A DNA stretch of 64,000 bases from Planctomycetota bacterium (GTDB lineage Bacteria > Planctomycetota > GCA-2746535), in the NCBI GenBank assembly GCA_002746535.1, contig NVWA01000019.1, forward strand, positions 51,133 through 115,132, read 5' to 3'. Shown in pieces: positions 25,715 through 34,300 of the stretch. Numbering within the stretch: the first letter of the stretch is position 1; each line of letters opens with the position of its first letter. Position numbers and translations under genes: made by a program. The notes under the pieces were generated by a model that saw nothing but the letters and a program-made list of their open reading frames with translations, ran no database searches and was not told where the DNA came from.

Positions 25715-26834
25715 GCATGGTTCCTTCCCAATCTTTCCACACAGGATCATAACCTAAATTTTTAATACTTTGAGCAACCTCCTCAGCACTTCGCAGATCT
25801 TCCAATTGAAATTGAGGTTCATTAGGAGGGATGTCACCTGTATACCCACCAACTTCAGTACTTGAGCCGGCACTCATTTTTGTGATTCCTAATTGAAATA
25901 CTTGGTCTCTAAATACCGCAGATTCTCTTGTAGATAAAACGATCCCGGTATCAGGGAAGCATATCCTGAAGGCACAAATCAATTGTACTAATTTAGTATC
26001 ATTTAAAATATATTCGGGAGGTGGATCATACTCACCAACATGCGCTCTCAATCTAGGAAAGGCTATTGAGAAACTTGTCCGCCAATATTTTTTTTGTAAG
26101 TAGCTTAAATGATGATAGATACTTAGTGTATCTATTTGCCAATGGGTCAGTCCAAATAATGCACCAATCGCAACATTCCTCATACCTGCGATACATGCTC
26201 TATCAGGCGTATCAATACGGTAATCAAAGATTCTTTTTTTGCCACCGAGATGATGAAGTTTGTACTGATCTCGATCATATGTTTCTTGATATACCGTGAC
26301 ACCTTCACAACCAGCTTCAGCGAATATTTGATATTCCTCAATATTTTGAGGTGCAATCTCTATAATTACCGATGGGAAAATCTTTTTAATGGAGTGAATA
26401 CACTCTACTATATATTCAGTTGTGATGACGCGATTGTCTTCACCTGCTACCAATAGAACATGTGAAAAACCTTTATTCTTTAAATATTGTCCTTCCTTCA
26501 TTAATTCAGGAATTGTCAATGTCTTGCGGACAATATCATTGTCCATCGAGAAACTACAATAAGTACATTTGTTGGAGCATTCACTTGAAAAATATAATGG
26601 TGAGAACAGTTGAATTGTTTTACCAAAACGTTCTTCTGTAATTCTTTTTGATTTATGGGCAATGTCTTCTAAATGGTCTATCGCTTTATCTGATGTTAAA
26701 GCAATAAAGTCTGCTATTGTCGGATTTGGATTTTGAAGTGCTGAAGTTATTTGTTGATCTGAAATTCTGTTGTATTCATTTAGATAAAAGGGTCTCTCGT
26801 TTTTTTCAAATTCTTTAAAAATATTTTTATACAT
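25701..26834 (-). CDS. thiH: 2-iminoacetate synthase (tyrosine lyase)
   Basis: ThiH is a radical-SAM enzyme that splits tyrosine into p-cresol and 2-iminoacetate, the glycine-imine donor for the thiazole in anaerobic-type thiamine synthesis. The 377-residue protein has the cluster motif CSNKCTYCSF (CxxxCxxC) preceded by QLFSPLYFSSE, followed by LVAGEDNR and the BATS-type C-terminal domain (IGALFGLTHWQIDTLSIYHHL, MSAGSSTEVGGYTG). Length is normal. It starts inside the thiG stop (8 bp overlap), giving the order thiG-thiH-thiS on the minus strand. Using ThiH rather than the oxygen-dependent ThiO fits an anaerobic or microaerobic niche. Confidence 0.95.
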   Translation of the reverse strand: MYKNIFKEFEKNERPFYLNEYNRISDQQITSALQNPNPTIADFIALTSDKAIDHLEDIAHKSKRITEERFGKTIQLFSPLYFSSECSNKCTYCSFSMDNDIVRKTLTIPELMKEGQYLKNKGFSHVLLVAGEDNRVITTEYIVECIHSIKKIFPSVIIEIAPQNIEEYQIFAEAGCEGVTVYQETYDRDQYKLHHLGGKKRIFDYRIDTPDRACIAGMRNVAIGALFGLTHWQIDTLSIYHHLSYLQKKYWRTSFSIAFPRLRAHVGEYDPPPEYILNDTKLVQLICAFRICFPDTGIVLSTRESAVFRDQVFQLGITKMSAGSSTEVGGYTGDIPPNEPQFQLEDLRSAEEVAQSIKNLGYDPVWKDWEGTMHAIR

Positions 26835-27618
26835 TTGAATTTACTTGACCTAAAAAGCCTGTGAGAGGTGAAGAGGCAATGGCATCAGTGGAAATTTTTC
26901 CTAAGCCAGATAAATATGCCATTCGACCTGATTCCACGGCCATCTGAAATGCAACGGACATTTTAATAGGATCCTTTGCCGAGGCGATGGCAGTATTTAC
27001 CATCACAGCATCAGCACCCATTTCCATTGCTTCGGCAGCATGCGATGGAGCTCCAATGCCAGCATCAACAATTACAGGTATCGAAGCATTTTCAATAATC
27101 AACCGAATACTTTCTTTAGTTTCTAGACCACGGTTAGTACCTATAGGCGAACCAAGTGGCATTACTGTTGAGGCTCCAGCATCTTCAAGGTTTCTTGCAA
27201 GAATAGGATCGGCATTAATATATGGCATAACGGTAAAACCCTCTTTTACTAAAACTTCACAAGCTTTAAAAGTTTCTATGCCATCAGGAAGTAAAGATCT
27301 CGGATCAGGAGTGATTTCGAGTTTAATTAAATCACCCAACCCAGCAGATCTTCCCAGCTTTGCTAAACGAATAGCTTCCTCTGCATTCACTGCACCGGAA
27401 GTATTAGGTAGCAACGATACTGTGTTAGTATCAATGTATTGAATTATATTTTCGTGTGAAGTATTAGTATCAACTCTTCTAAGCGCAACCGTTACCATGG
27501 ATGTCTTAGAGACTTTGATAGATTCTGCCATAATTTCATTGGAAGGGTATTTACCTGTTCCAAGAATTAATCGAGAAGAATACTCTATTTGATTAATAAG
27601 TAAGGCGTCATTATTCAT
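26827..27618 (-). CDS. thiG: Thiazole synthase
   Basis: ThiG condenses DXP, 2-iminoacetate and ThiS-thiocarboxylate to the thiazole phosphate of thiamine. The 263-residue TIM-barrel protein shows SRLILGTGKYPSNEIM, VTVALRRVD, LPNTSGAVNAEEAIRLA, DLIKLEITPDPRSLLPD (Schiff-base Lys region), VMPLGSPIGTNRGLE and PVIVDAGIGAPSHAAEAMEMGADAV-type text split across the end. First gene of the thiG-thiH-thiS unit. The 5' leader (27619-27740) lacks the conserved TPP riboswitch motifs and contains instead an imperfect AT-rich hairpin around 27650-27686. Confidence 0.95.
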   Translation of the reverse strand: MNNDALLINQIEYSSRLILGTGKYPSNEIMAESIKVSKTSMVTVALRRVDTNTSHENIIQYIDTNTVSLLPNTSGAVNAEEAIRLAKLGRSAGLGDLIKLEITPDPRSLLPDGIETFKACEVLVKEGFTVMPYINADPILARNLEDAGASTVMPLGSPIGTNRGLETKESIRLIIENASIPVIVDAGIGAPSHAAEAMEMGADAVMVNTAIASAKDPIKMSVAFQMAVESGRMAYLSGLGKISTDAIASSPLTGFLGQVNSNV

Positions 27619-27649
27619 AATATTTTTGGTTCTTTTTTGAATTAAAATT

Positions 27650-27686
27650 GGTGTAAAAGTTTTGAAATTATAGAAAACCTTTTACC
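27650..27686 (-). promoter_or_regulatory. Imperfect hairpin in the thiG leader
   Basis: GGTGTAAAAGTTTT (27650-27663) and AAAACCTTTTACC (27674-27686) can pair with a 10-nt loop and one or two bulges, 32 bp upstream of the thiG start. It does not match the TPP riboswitch consensus. It could be a leader structure or a terminator of the convergent region; there is no clear U-tract beyond the stem on the minus strand. Confidence 0.3.
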
Positions 27687-27746
27687 AAAATCAATCAGCT
27701 CAATCTTGACCATTTTGTCAACAAATGTACAATACAGGCCAATTTT

Positions 27747-27821
27747 CGGGGCGTGGCGCAGCTTGGCTAGCGCGCAAAGCTGGGGGCTTTGAGGCCGGAG
27801 GTTCGAATCCTCTCGCCCCGA
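27747..27821 (+). tRNA. tRNA-Pro (anticodon GGG)
   Basis: A complete cloverleaf can be drawn: acceptor stem CGGGGCG/CGCCCCG (27747-27753 with 27814-27820), D stem GCGC/GCGC, anticodon stem CAAAG/CTTTG, anticodon loop CTGGGGG with anticodon GGG at 27782-27784, and T arm GGAGG/CCTCT with the loop TTCGAAT. The discriminator is A27821 and CCA is not encoded. It lies between thiG (divergent) and an accessory block, and tRNA genes are common integration targets for mobile elements; the first tandem repeat cluster starts 92 bp downstream. Confidence 0.95.
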
Positions 27822-27913
27822 CTATTTTTTCAAACCTTTAGAGTGCATATAATAGCACCTAAGGGCTTTTGCCATTATCTAAAAGAAGAGTCAGATTACA
27901 TTATATCATCAAT

Positions 27914-27943
27914 TATCACTATTTATCACTATTTATCACTATT
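27914..27943. repeat. Three tandem 10-bp repeats downstream of tRNA-Pro
   Basis: Three exact copies of TATCACTATT at 27914-27923, 27924-27933 and 27934-27943, followed within 8-20 bp by GTAAATGC and then by the short motifs GCGCCCC and GCGTCCC. A similar arrangement (four 10-bp units, then GTAAATGC, then GGGAC motifs) lies at 34301-34394. Together they could mark the ends of an integrated element; the interval to 28091 otherwise holds no convincing gene. Confidence 0.6.
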
Positions 27944-28091
27944 TTTAATAGTAAATGCGCCCCATATGCGTCCCAGATAAATCCGTTAAACTTATAATGC
28001 ACGCTTAGTTTATACCGGAAAAGTGCTTGATGAAAATAAGTCATGTGTTCTGTTGATAGCGCGACTAGCAGTAGAATGATCGGAGTTTTAT

Positions 28092-28661
28092 TTATGATTG
28101 CTGAAGAAAATATAAGCATATTAAAGTTACTGAAGCATTGCCCTGTGACCGCGGAACATGAGGAACCCTGCCGTTAAAATAAAGACTGTCGCCTGTTTCC
28201 AGTTCAACTTCGGTATCGCCCATTTTCTGCACCATGCTACCATTGATGACATAGATAAATTCATAACCGTCCGTTGTCACCATATTTCTTTTTGCATTAG
28301 GTTCTATGGTAAGTATGGTTGCTTCTACCATTCCTTCCTGTACACCAAAATTTATTATGTTTTGATAAAAAAATCCTTTGCCTTCTTCTTTTAATAATGT
28401 TTTCTGGTTTTCTTTCCTGATCACCTCAAAAGATACATTATCGTTTACTGAAATACCTCCGACGATTTCTGAAGGGTCTATTTCCAGTGCCTTTGAAATT
28501 TTTAACAAAACGGGCAGAGACGGGATTGTTCGATTATTTTCAATTTTAGAAATCACACTTTTAGAAAGGCCGCAACGGTTAGCAATTTCTGTAACCTTCA
28601 ATCCCTTTTCAAGACGTCTAGCTTTAATTCTCTGACTAATAATAAATATATCTTGATCCAT
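28092..28661 (-). CDS. XRE-cupin transcriptional regulator, probable regulator of the phosphonate genes
   Basis: A 189-residue repressor/activator with an N-terminal helix-turn-helix of the XRE/Cro type (RIKARRLEKGLKVTEIANRCGLSKSVISKIENNRTIPSL, residues 11-50, seen in two halves) and a C-terminal cupin (GYEFIYVINGSMVQKMGDTE, ELETGDSLYFNGRVPHVP). This two-domain type senses a small ligand in the cupin barrel. It is divergent from the alcohol dehydrogenase-phnA-phnY genes, and three related 16-bp sites fill the shared control region (28667-28774), so it probably regulates that operon and itself. Ligand unknown; a phosphonate is the natural guess. Confidence 0.88.
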   Translation of the reverse strand: MDQDIFIISQRIKARRLEKGLKVTEIANRCGLSKSVISKIENNRTIPSLPVLLKISKALEIDPSEIVGGISVNDNVSFEVIRKENQKTLLKEEGKGFFYQNIINFGVQEGMVEATILTIEPNAKRNMVTTDGYEFIYVINGSMVQKMGDTEVELETGDSLYFNGRVPHVPRSQGNASVTLICLYFLQQS

Positions 28662-28666
28662 GAGCG

Positions 28667-28774
28667 TTTCTTATTTGTCAACAAAATTTCTAATTCTCTT
28701 GTAATTTTTGATTTTTTCAACTAACTTGTGGAGTAATAAGATATTTATTTGACAATAAGTTGAGTAATAAGAAA
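28667..28774. promoter_or_regulatory. Three operator-like sites between the regulator and the phosphonate operon
   Basis: Two direct copies, GTGGAGTAATAAGATA at 28728-28743 and GTTGAGTAATAAGAAA at 28759-28774, lie 31 bp apart (three helical turns). A third, inverted copy, TTTCTTATTTGTCAAC at 28667-28682, reads GTTGACAAATAAGAAA on the minus strand and matches the second at 14 of 16 bases, 5 bp upstream of the regulator start. The pattern suits binding by the XRE-cupin protein for autoregulation and control of the operon; the link to that protein is inferred. Confidence 0.6.
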
Positions 28775-28810
28775 CTATTAGCCAATCTGTTGATAAATGG
28801 GAAACAAATT

Positions 28811-29890
28811 ATGGATGTAATTTCACAAGTTTTAAACCATGTGCCATTAGGGTTTTCTCAGGAAAACCGGGAAGTTGCTTTATGCCTCTTGGAAGGCGAA
28901 GTTCTGGTGGAAATCGACCTGGCAACAATTTGTGGATCAGACCTGCATAGTGTCCATGGAAAAAGAGAAACACCTCTGCCGGGTGTTTTGGGACATGAAG
29001 CCGTGGGAAGAATCGTGCAATTGGAAAAAAAAGAACGGAACCTAAAAATTGGCGACCGAGTGACCTGGACCCTGGTTGACAACTGCGGAAACTGTCAGCC
29101 CTGTCTGGACTGGAATCATCCCGAGAAATGCGAAAACCTGTTTAAATATGGGCATGCTGTCTTTACATCCACAAATGGATTAAACGGATGTTTTGCATCT
29201 CACATTCATTTAAGACGGGGAACCCATTTGGTAAAAATTCCGGATACTTTGAATGATTTTTTAGCTGCACCTGTCAATTGCTCACTTGCCACCATGGTTA
29301 ATGTGGTAGAGACCATGCCGCAGGATTGTAAACGGGTTTTAATTTTAGGCGCAGGCATATTGGGGATTTATGGATGTGCTCTTTTGCATCAAAAAGGCAT
29401 AAAGGAAATTTATTGCCTTGATATATCTTCACGTCGATTAAGCATGGTACCCTCATTTGGAGGTATACCCCTGCAAGAAGGACTTGGTGCGTACCGGGAC
29501 TTTTCTTCTTTCCAGAATGAAATGAAAGGCAAACTGGATATGGTAATAGAAGTAGCCGGTGTAAAACAATTGGTTGCTCCTTCTCTACCATTGATACGAC
29601 CCGGGGGATTACTCACTCTGGCAGGATTGGTTCATCCTGATTCAGAATTAGGAATTAAAGGTGAAGATATTATTCGAAAATGCCTCACCATTAGAGGTGT
29701 TCACAATTACCAGCCTAAACATCTTGATATAGCTGTAGACTTTCTTAATAAAACCCGTCTTGAATATCCCTATGAAAAACTGGTCAGCAAACCATATCCC
29801 CTTGATCAAATAAAATCAGCATTTTCTGCAGCCGAACAAGGAGAATGGCACAGGGTTTCTCTTAAACCGAATTTAATTCCTGAAAAGTAA
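28811..29890 (+). CDS. Zinc-dependent alcohol dehydrogenase, phosphonate-catabolism associated type
   Basis: A medium-chain dehydrogenase of 359 residues. Catalytic zinc ligands Cys41 (TICGSD) and His62-Glu63 (GHEAVG), structural-zinc cysteines in CGNCQPCLDWNHPEKC, and a Rossmann loop LGAGILGIYGC near 190. It most resembles the subgroup described as phosphonate catabolism-associated alcohol dehydrogenase, and its neighbours phnA and phnY agree. A likely reaction is oxidation of 2-hydroxyethylphosphonate to phosphonoacetaldehyde, an inference. I chose ATG 28811 (GGGAA 6 bp upstream) because the upstream TTG at 28760 lies within an operator repeat. Base composition is visibly richer in G+C than the core genes. 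Confidence 0.82.
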   Translation: MDVISQVLNHVPLGFSQENREVALCLLEGEVLVEIDLATICGSDLHSVHGKRETPLPGVLGHEAVGRIVQLEKKERNLKIGDRVTWTLVDNCGNCQPCLDWNHPEKCENLFKYGHAVFTSTNGLNGCFASHIHLRRGTHLVKIPDTLNDFLAAPVNCSLATMVNVVETMPQDCKRVLILGAGILGIYGCALLHQKGIKEIYCLDISSRRLSMVPSFGGIPLQEGLGAYRDFSSFQNEMKGKLDMVIEVAGVKQLVAPSLPLIRPGGLLTLAGLVHPDSELGIKGEDIIRKCLTIRGVHNYQPKHLDIAVDFLNKTRLEYPYEKLVSKPYPLDQIKSAFSAAEQGEWHRVSLKPNLIPEK

Positions 29891-30022
29891 CTTTGGATAA
29901 TGGGATAACGAAAAAAATTCGTGAAATTTGTCGTGAACTAAAAAGAGTATATTTTTATTATTAAAATATTTTTTTAAGTTCAAGGTAAAGGTTACGACAA
30001 CGATCATTAAAAGGAAAAACTA

Positions 30023-31243
30023 ATGTTAGAAGTAAATGATAAATTTTATGAGTTTCCTGATGATTCCGTAATTGGAATCTGTATGGATGGAACGTCTATG
30101 GATTATTATCGTGAAGCCGCTGCGGTCATGCCTAATCTGCAGCGATTTCTTAAAGAAGGATCTTCTGGCGAAGTGAGCAGTGTGATTCCTTCTTATACGA
30201 ATCCGAATAATATGGCGATTATTACAGGAGTCCCGCCCAATCAAAATGGGATAAATGGTAATTATTACTGGGATACCAAAACTGGAAAAGAAATTCTGAT
30301 GAATGATCCTGAACTGTTACAGGCTGATTCGATACTTTCTAAATTCAGCTGTCAAGGAATCAAAACAGGTGTCGTTACAGCCAAGGATAAATTAAGAAAG
30401 TTACTGCATAAAGATTTAAACGGTATTTGTTTTTCTATTGAAAAAGCTGCGGAAGCAACAAAGGAAACAAATGGTATTAGCCAAGTTGAAAAATTGTTTA
30501 GTAAGAAAATTCCCGGAATTTACGATCCGGATGCCAGCATCTTTTGCCTGGAAGCCGGCATAAATTTACTGGATCAATATGGTTGCCGAATTATTTATTT
30601 AACAACGACAGATTATGTGCAGCATAAATATGCACCAGGAGAAACAGAGGCCAATGCTTTTTTTGCAAAAATGGATGATATCTTGGGTCGTCTTGATCAG
30701 AGAGGAGTTCTCATTGGCATTACCGCTGATCATGGAATGAATTCAAAAACCCGAGCTGATGGTACGCCAAAAATAGAATTTCTTGAAACTGTTTTGAAGG
30801 AAAAGGGAATGGAATCTGTACGCGTAATTCTTCCCATCACGGATCCTTATGTTGTTCATCATGGAGCATTAGGTTCTTTTGCTATGATATATATTGAAAA
30901 TTCACAACACTTGCTGCCCAGCATGGAAATCCTTCGCAGTCTGAATGGAATAGAAGCCGTTTATACAAAGGACGAGGCTTGTACAAAGTTTCAGCTACCG
31001 CCTGATAAAACAGGTGATTTGGTTGTGCTAGGAGATATCCATACTGTTTTAGGTAAGACCCGAGATTGGCATGATTTATCAGCAGTTCAAAATGGCCTTA
31101 GATCCCATGGGGGACTGCATGAAAGTAGAATTCCGCTCATCTTTAACCGACGCCTGACAGAGAAATATGAGCAGCGTCTTCAAGAAGGAAACAGTTGTAA
31201 TTATCATTTGTTTGACTTTTTATTTAATGGCTTTAAATCCTGA
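30023..31243 (+). CDS. phnA: Phosphonoacetate hydrolase
   Basis: PhnA cleaves the C-P bond of phosphonoacetate to acetate and phosphate with two metal ions. The 406-residue protein follows the Pseudomonas/Sinorhizobium enzyme closely: GICMDGTSMDYY (metal Asp), VIPSYTNPNNMAIITGVPP (nucleophile Thr), GNYYWDTKTGKEILMNDPEL, VTAKDKLRKLLHK, LTTTDYVQHKYAPGE, ITADHGMNSKT and ITDPYVVHHGALGS, then RSHGG. All metal-binding positions of this alkaline-phosphatase-superfamily enzyme appear present. AAAAGGAAAAA precedes the ATG; phnY follows after 12 bp. This gives phosphate from phosphonates without a C-P lyase. Confidence 0.93.
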   Translation: MLEVNDKFYEFPDDSVIGICMDGTSMDYYREAAAVMPNLQRFLKEGSSGEVSSVIPSYTNPNNMAIITGVPPNQNGINGNYYWDTKTGKEILMNDPELLQADSILSKFSCQGIKTGVVTAKDKLRKLLHKDLNGICFSIEKAAEATKETNGISQVEKLFSKKIPGIYDPDASIFCLEAGINLLDQYGCRIIYLTTTDYVQHKYAPGETEANAFFAKMDDILGRLDQRGVLIGITADHGMNSKTRADGTPKIEFLETVLKEKGMESVRVILPITDPYVVHHGALGSFAMIYIENSQHLLPSMEILRSLNGIEAVYTKDEACTKFQLPPDKTGDLVVLGDIHTVLGKTRDWHDLSAVQNGLRSHGGLHESRIPLIFNRRLTEKYEQRLQEGNSCNYHLFDFLFNGFKS

Positions 31244-31255
31244 AAGGAAAAAATC

Positions 31256-32680
31256 ATGGAAGAATATGGGTATATTTACCTTGGCAAGGAAATGTTCAGT
31301 GAAAGCTGGATTAATGTAGTCAACCCTTATACCGGGGAAATTACCGGCCGAGTTGCAGCAATATCCGGGCAACAGGTCAATAAAATAATCGCTGAATTAA
31401 TCACAAAAAAAGTCCATCTTCCGCGCTATAAAAGAAATTCTATTTTAAATGGAATGGCAGACAGTCTTGAAAATAGAATTGAAGAAATGGCTGAGAGAAT
31501 AACGAAAGAGTCCGGATTGTGTCTCAAAGATACTGTATACGAAGTTAAACGGGCCATTGATGTTTTAAGGTTCAGTGCGATTCAGGCTCTGCTTAGTGAA
31601 GAGAAAATGTTTCCCTGTGATGTAACACCTACCGGGAAAAATAGAAGAATTTATACACAACAGCAGCCTTTAAATCTAGTGGCAGCAATAACTCCTTTTA
31701 ATCATCCGTTGAATCAGGTCGTCCATAAAATAGCCCCTGCTATTGCCGCAGGCGCTAAAGTAATTTTAAAACCATCTTCTAAAACGCCTTTGACTGCTAT
31801 GATGATTTGCCGTATAGCCCTTGAAAACAACCTGCCTCCAGAAATGATTACCGTTCTGCACGGGGAAGATCGAGAAGTTTCAAAAACCCTGGTGGAAGAT
31901 TCGAATACAGAATTGATTTCGTTTACTGGAAGCAGTCAGGTGGGTAAATGGATAGGGTCTAATGCCGGTTACAAAAGATTGTTACTTGAACTTGGCGGTA
32001 GTTCAGTGTTAATGATTCTGCCGGATGCGAATCTTGAACAGGCTGTCCGCATTGCCAAAGAAGGTACCTTTAAAAATAGTGGTCAGCGATGTACTGCTAT
32101 TCGTCGAATACTTGTGCATCATTCCATGGCCGATTCATTTGCTGCCAGATTAGCAGAAGAAGCTGCTAGCCTTGTATATGGAGACCCACTTAACCCGGAA
32201 TCTGAAATGGGGACTGTGATCGATGAAAATTCTGCCATACTGATTGAAAGCCGAATTGAAGATGCCATCAAAAATGGTGCAAAACTTTTAACAGGTTTTA
32301 AACGTAAAGGTGCACTTTTGGCGCCAACGGTTTTAGATCACGTAAAGAATGATTTTGAACTTGTCGCCAACGAAACTTTTGGCCCTGTAGCCCCTATCAT
32401 TCGTTTTAATAATCTGGATGAAGGTTTGTCCATTGCTAATGATACCTGTTATGGTCTTTCCGGAGCGGTCGTCAGTGATCATTGGCCATCCATTCAGAGG
32501 GTTATCTCAGAGTTAGAAACCGGAACTGTAAATGTTAATGAAGTCCCCGGTTATCGCCTGGAGTGGTCACCCTTTGGAGGAATTAAAGATTCCGGCCTGG
32601 GTTACAAGGAAGGTGTTATTGAAGCAATAAAAGCCATGAGCTGGGTAAAGACCTACTCATTACCCTGGGATACGCCTTAA
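31256..32680 (+). CDS. phnY: Aldehyde dehydrogenase, probable phosphonoacetaldehyde dehydrogenase
   Basis: A 474-residue NAD(P)-dependent aldehyde dehydrogenase. Seen motifs: ITPFNHPLNQVVHKIAPAIA, GAKVILKPSSKTPLTA (cofactor Lys), SFTGSSQVGKWIG, LELGGSS (general-base Glu), the catalytic Cys in NSGQRCTAIRR (near residue 280), and ETFGPVAPIIRF. The order and the immediate linkage to phnA (12 bp) point to PhnY, which oxidises phosphonoacetaldehyde to phosphonoacetate, the PhnA substrate. GAAAGGAAAAAA precedes the ATG. In known PhnWAY pathways the aldehyde comes from 2-aminoethylphosphonate through PhnW; no aminotransferase lies here. Confidence 0.88.
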   Translation: MEEYGYIYLGKEMFSESWINVVNPYTGEITGRVAAISGQQVNKIIAELITKKVHLPRYKRNSILNGMADSLENRIEEMAERITKESGLCLKDTVYEVKRAIDVLRFSAIQALLSEEKMFPCDVTPTGKNRRIYTQQQPLNLVAAITPFNHPLNQVVHKIAPAIAAGAKVILKPSSKTPLTAMMICRIALENNLPPEMITVLHGEDREVSKTLVEDSNTELISFTGSSQVGKWIGSNAGYKRLLLELGGSSVLMILPDANLEQAVRIAKEGTFKNSGQRCTAIRRILVHHSMADSFAARLAEEAASLVYGDPLNPESEMGTVIDENSAILIESRIEDAIKNGAKLLTGFKRKGALLAPTVLDHVKNDFELVANETFGPVAPIIRFNNLDEGLSIANDTCYGLSGAVVSDHWPSIQRVISELETGTVNVNEVPGYRLEWSPFGGIKDSGLGYKEGVIEAIKAMSWVKTYSLPWDTP

Positions 32681-32980
32681 TAAGTTCCTTGTCCGTAGCA
32701 TACCGAGAGTTTTTTTAAAGGCATTATTAACTATCGAATGTCGAACAAGAATTTTTGAATTTTGAATCTATTAATGGAAGGTACTTTTTGCTGTAATGTT
32801 CTGTTAATTATGTTCCAAGTGATATGCATTATGGATTATCAAGAATTTATGTAGATATTGTTCCAGTAATAATCGTTTGTAGAAAAATGAAATAGATAAT
32901 GTGGTTAAAATGCTAAAGGATTAAATCACTATAATAGTTAGGTAATAATTTATAAATTAGAATTTTAAAGGGGAATTTCA
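32681..32980. other. Gene-free interval after phnY
   Basis: I see no convincing gene, RNA or strong terminator. The stretch is AT-rich with small stop-filled frames, and its last bases carry AAAGGGGA, the ribosome site for the TTG start at 32981. It may contain the promoter of the PHP-like gene, but no clear -35/-10 pair stands out. Confidence 0.4.
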
Positions 32981-34138
32981 TTGTTTAATCCATACTCAAA
33001 TATTAACTGGGAATCTGTAAATAGAATTCCTTCTGCTACGCATATGCATATTCCAAATCAACAAATTCTTGAGAATGGTTATCAATACGGAATGCGACAT
33101 TTTCCTATTTCAAATTACTATCCTTCTGCTCCACATGATGAGAATACTCGTCGGAGTGATTTCACACTTCATCAGCATTGGCCAGCTAAATTGCTAAATG
33201 GTGAAACTCTTAGTCCCCCAATCAATTGGAATGAGATAATTACTTGGCAGGATGAATTGGTCGAACCTTTTTCTACAAATTTGCCGTTTAGCGAAGAGGA
33301 GTTGATGTTTCCTAATGTCCCAGAAGATTTAATATTTAGTCCAAATGCTGAACATCATGGCTTTACAAATTCAAAAGCACACATCTGTTGCCCAGGTTCA
33401 TCTTTCATTAGTGGTAATATTGATCCCCAGGGTAATAAATACAATTTGCACAAACATGGTTTTATTGTCGGGTTTGGTGATACTTGGCAAAATGCTTTTG
33501 ATCTTATATTTAAAGAACTTAAATTCGCTGATGCAGGTGGTATTACTATAAACCATCCCACTTGGTTTTCTAAATTACCTGAAGCTCAAATATTTGAAAT
33601 GCTCGATTATGATGAACGAGTTTTAGGCATTGAAATTTATAACGATTCTGTTGGTAGAAAAGATTGGTCTATAGATCCTAATTATGAACCTCCAGATGAA
33701 AAAAAATATGGTTATTCTACTAATTTATGGGATAAGATTTTGGGAACTGGTCGAAGGTGTTGGGGTTTTTCTGTTCCTGATCATGGTGTAGAGTTAGGTG
33801 CTGATTGGAAAGGAAGAAATATTCTATTAGTACCTGAATTCACGGACTACAATTGCCTTAAGGCATACCGTCATGGAAATTTTTATGGCTGTTTAAAAGA
33901 TAATGGTCTTCGAGTCTTGAGTTTTAATGCTAGTGAATCTAAATTAGAAGTTAAAACTAATCGGCAGGCCACATTTAAATTTATAACAGAAAAAGGAATA
34001 GTGAAACAATCTGATGGGTATGAGGCTTGCTTTGAGATATCCCAAGAAAAGAATAATTTGAATTTAGTTTTTGCGCGTTTAGAAATTAGCGACAATACAG
34101 GAGAATGTCTTTTTCTTCAACCTATCATGTATAGTTAA
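32981..34138 (+). CDS. PHP-domain-like metal-dependent hydrolase candidate
   Basis: A 385-residue protein with no signal peptide. Its motifs suggest a divergent PHP fold: an early HxH (ATHMHIPN, residue about 20), NAEHHGF, an inner INHPTWFSKLP, GIEIYNDSVG and LWDKILGTGRRCWGFSVPDHG, which parallels the PHP text lLdqlLa.G.r.~g.a.sD.H. Similar stand-alone PHP proteins are frequent in lentisphaere and planctomycete genomes. The substrate is unknown. It starts at TTG 32981 with AAAGGGGA 7 bp upstream and is followed by a hairpin terminator. It is the last gene before the second tandem-repeat cluster. Confidence 0.65.
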   Translation: MFNPYSNINWESVNRIPSATHMHIPNQQILENGYQYGMRHFPISNYYPSAPHDENTRRSDFTLHQHWPAKLLNGETLSPPINWNEIITWQDELVEPFSTNLPFSEEELMFPNVPEDLIFSPNAEHHGFTNSKAHICCPGSSFISGNIDPQGNKYNLHKHGFIVGFGDTWQNAFDLIFKELKFADAGGITINHPTWFSKLPEAQIFEMLDYDERVLGIEIYNDSVGRKDWSIDPNYEPPDEKKYGYSTNLWDKILGTGRRCWGFSVPDHGVELGADWKGRNILLVPEFTDYNCLKAYRHGNFYGCLKDNGLRVLSFNASESKLEVKTNRQATFKFITEKGIVKQSDGYEACFEISQEKNNLNLVFARLEISDNTGECLFLQPIMYS

Positions 34139-34201
34139 TTCATTTATTATCATTTCGAACTAGTTAAACAATTTAATCATTTGATATCAAAAAAAGGGCC
34201 T

Positions 34202-34230
34202 AGAACATAGGATTCCTACGTTCTCTTTTT
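34202..34230 (+). terminator. Probable terminator of the PHP-like gene
   Basis: AGAACATAGGA (34202-34212) pairs with TCCTACGTTCT (34214-34224) with one mismatch and a tight central loop, followed by CTTTTTC. It lies 64 bp after the stop of the plus-strand gene ending at 34138, a good place for a rho-independent stop. Confidence 0.65.
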
Positions 34231-34300
34231 CATAACCCCTTAAATAACAACTATTTATGTATAAGCCATTACAAGTAAACGACTTAAATAGGCATTCACG

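Noticed and set aside
26987..27442. 151-codon plus-strand ORF within thiG
   Set aside because: Antisense shadow of a conserved gene; no independent evidence.
27619..27746. TPP riboswitch upstream of thiG
   Set aside because: The conserved CTGAGA and ACCTGATC-type elements are absent on the minus strand; only an AT-rich hairpin is present.
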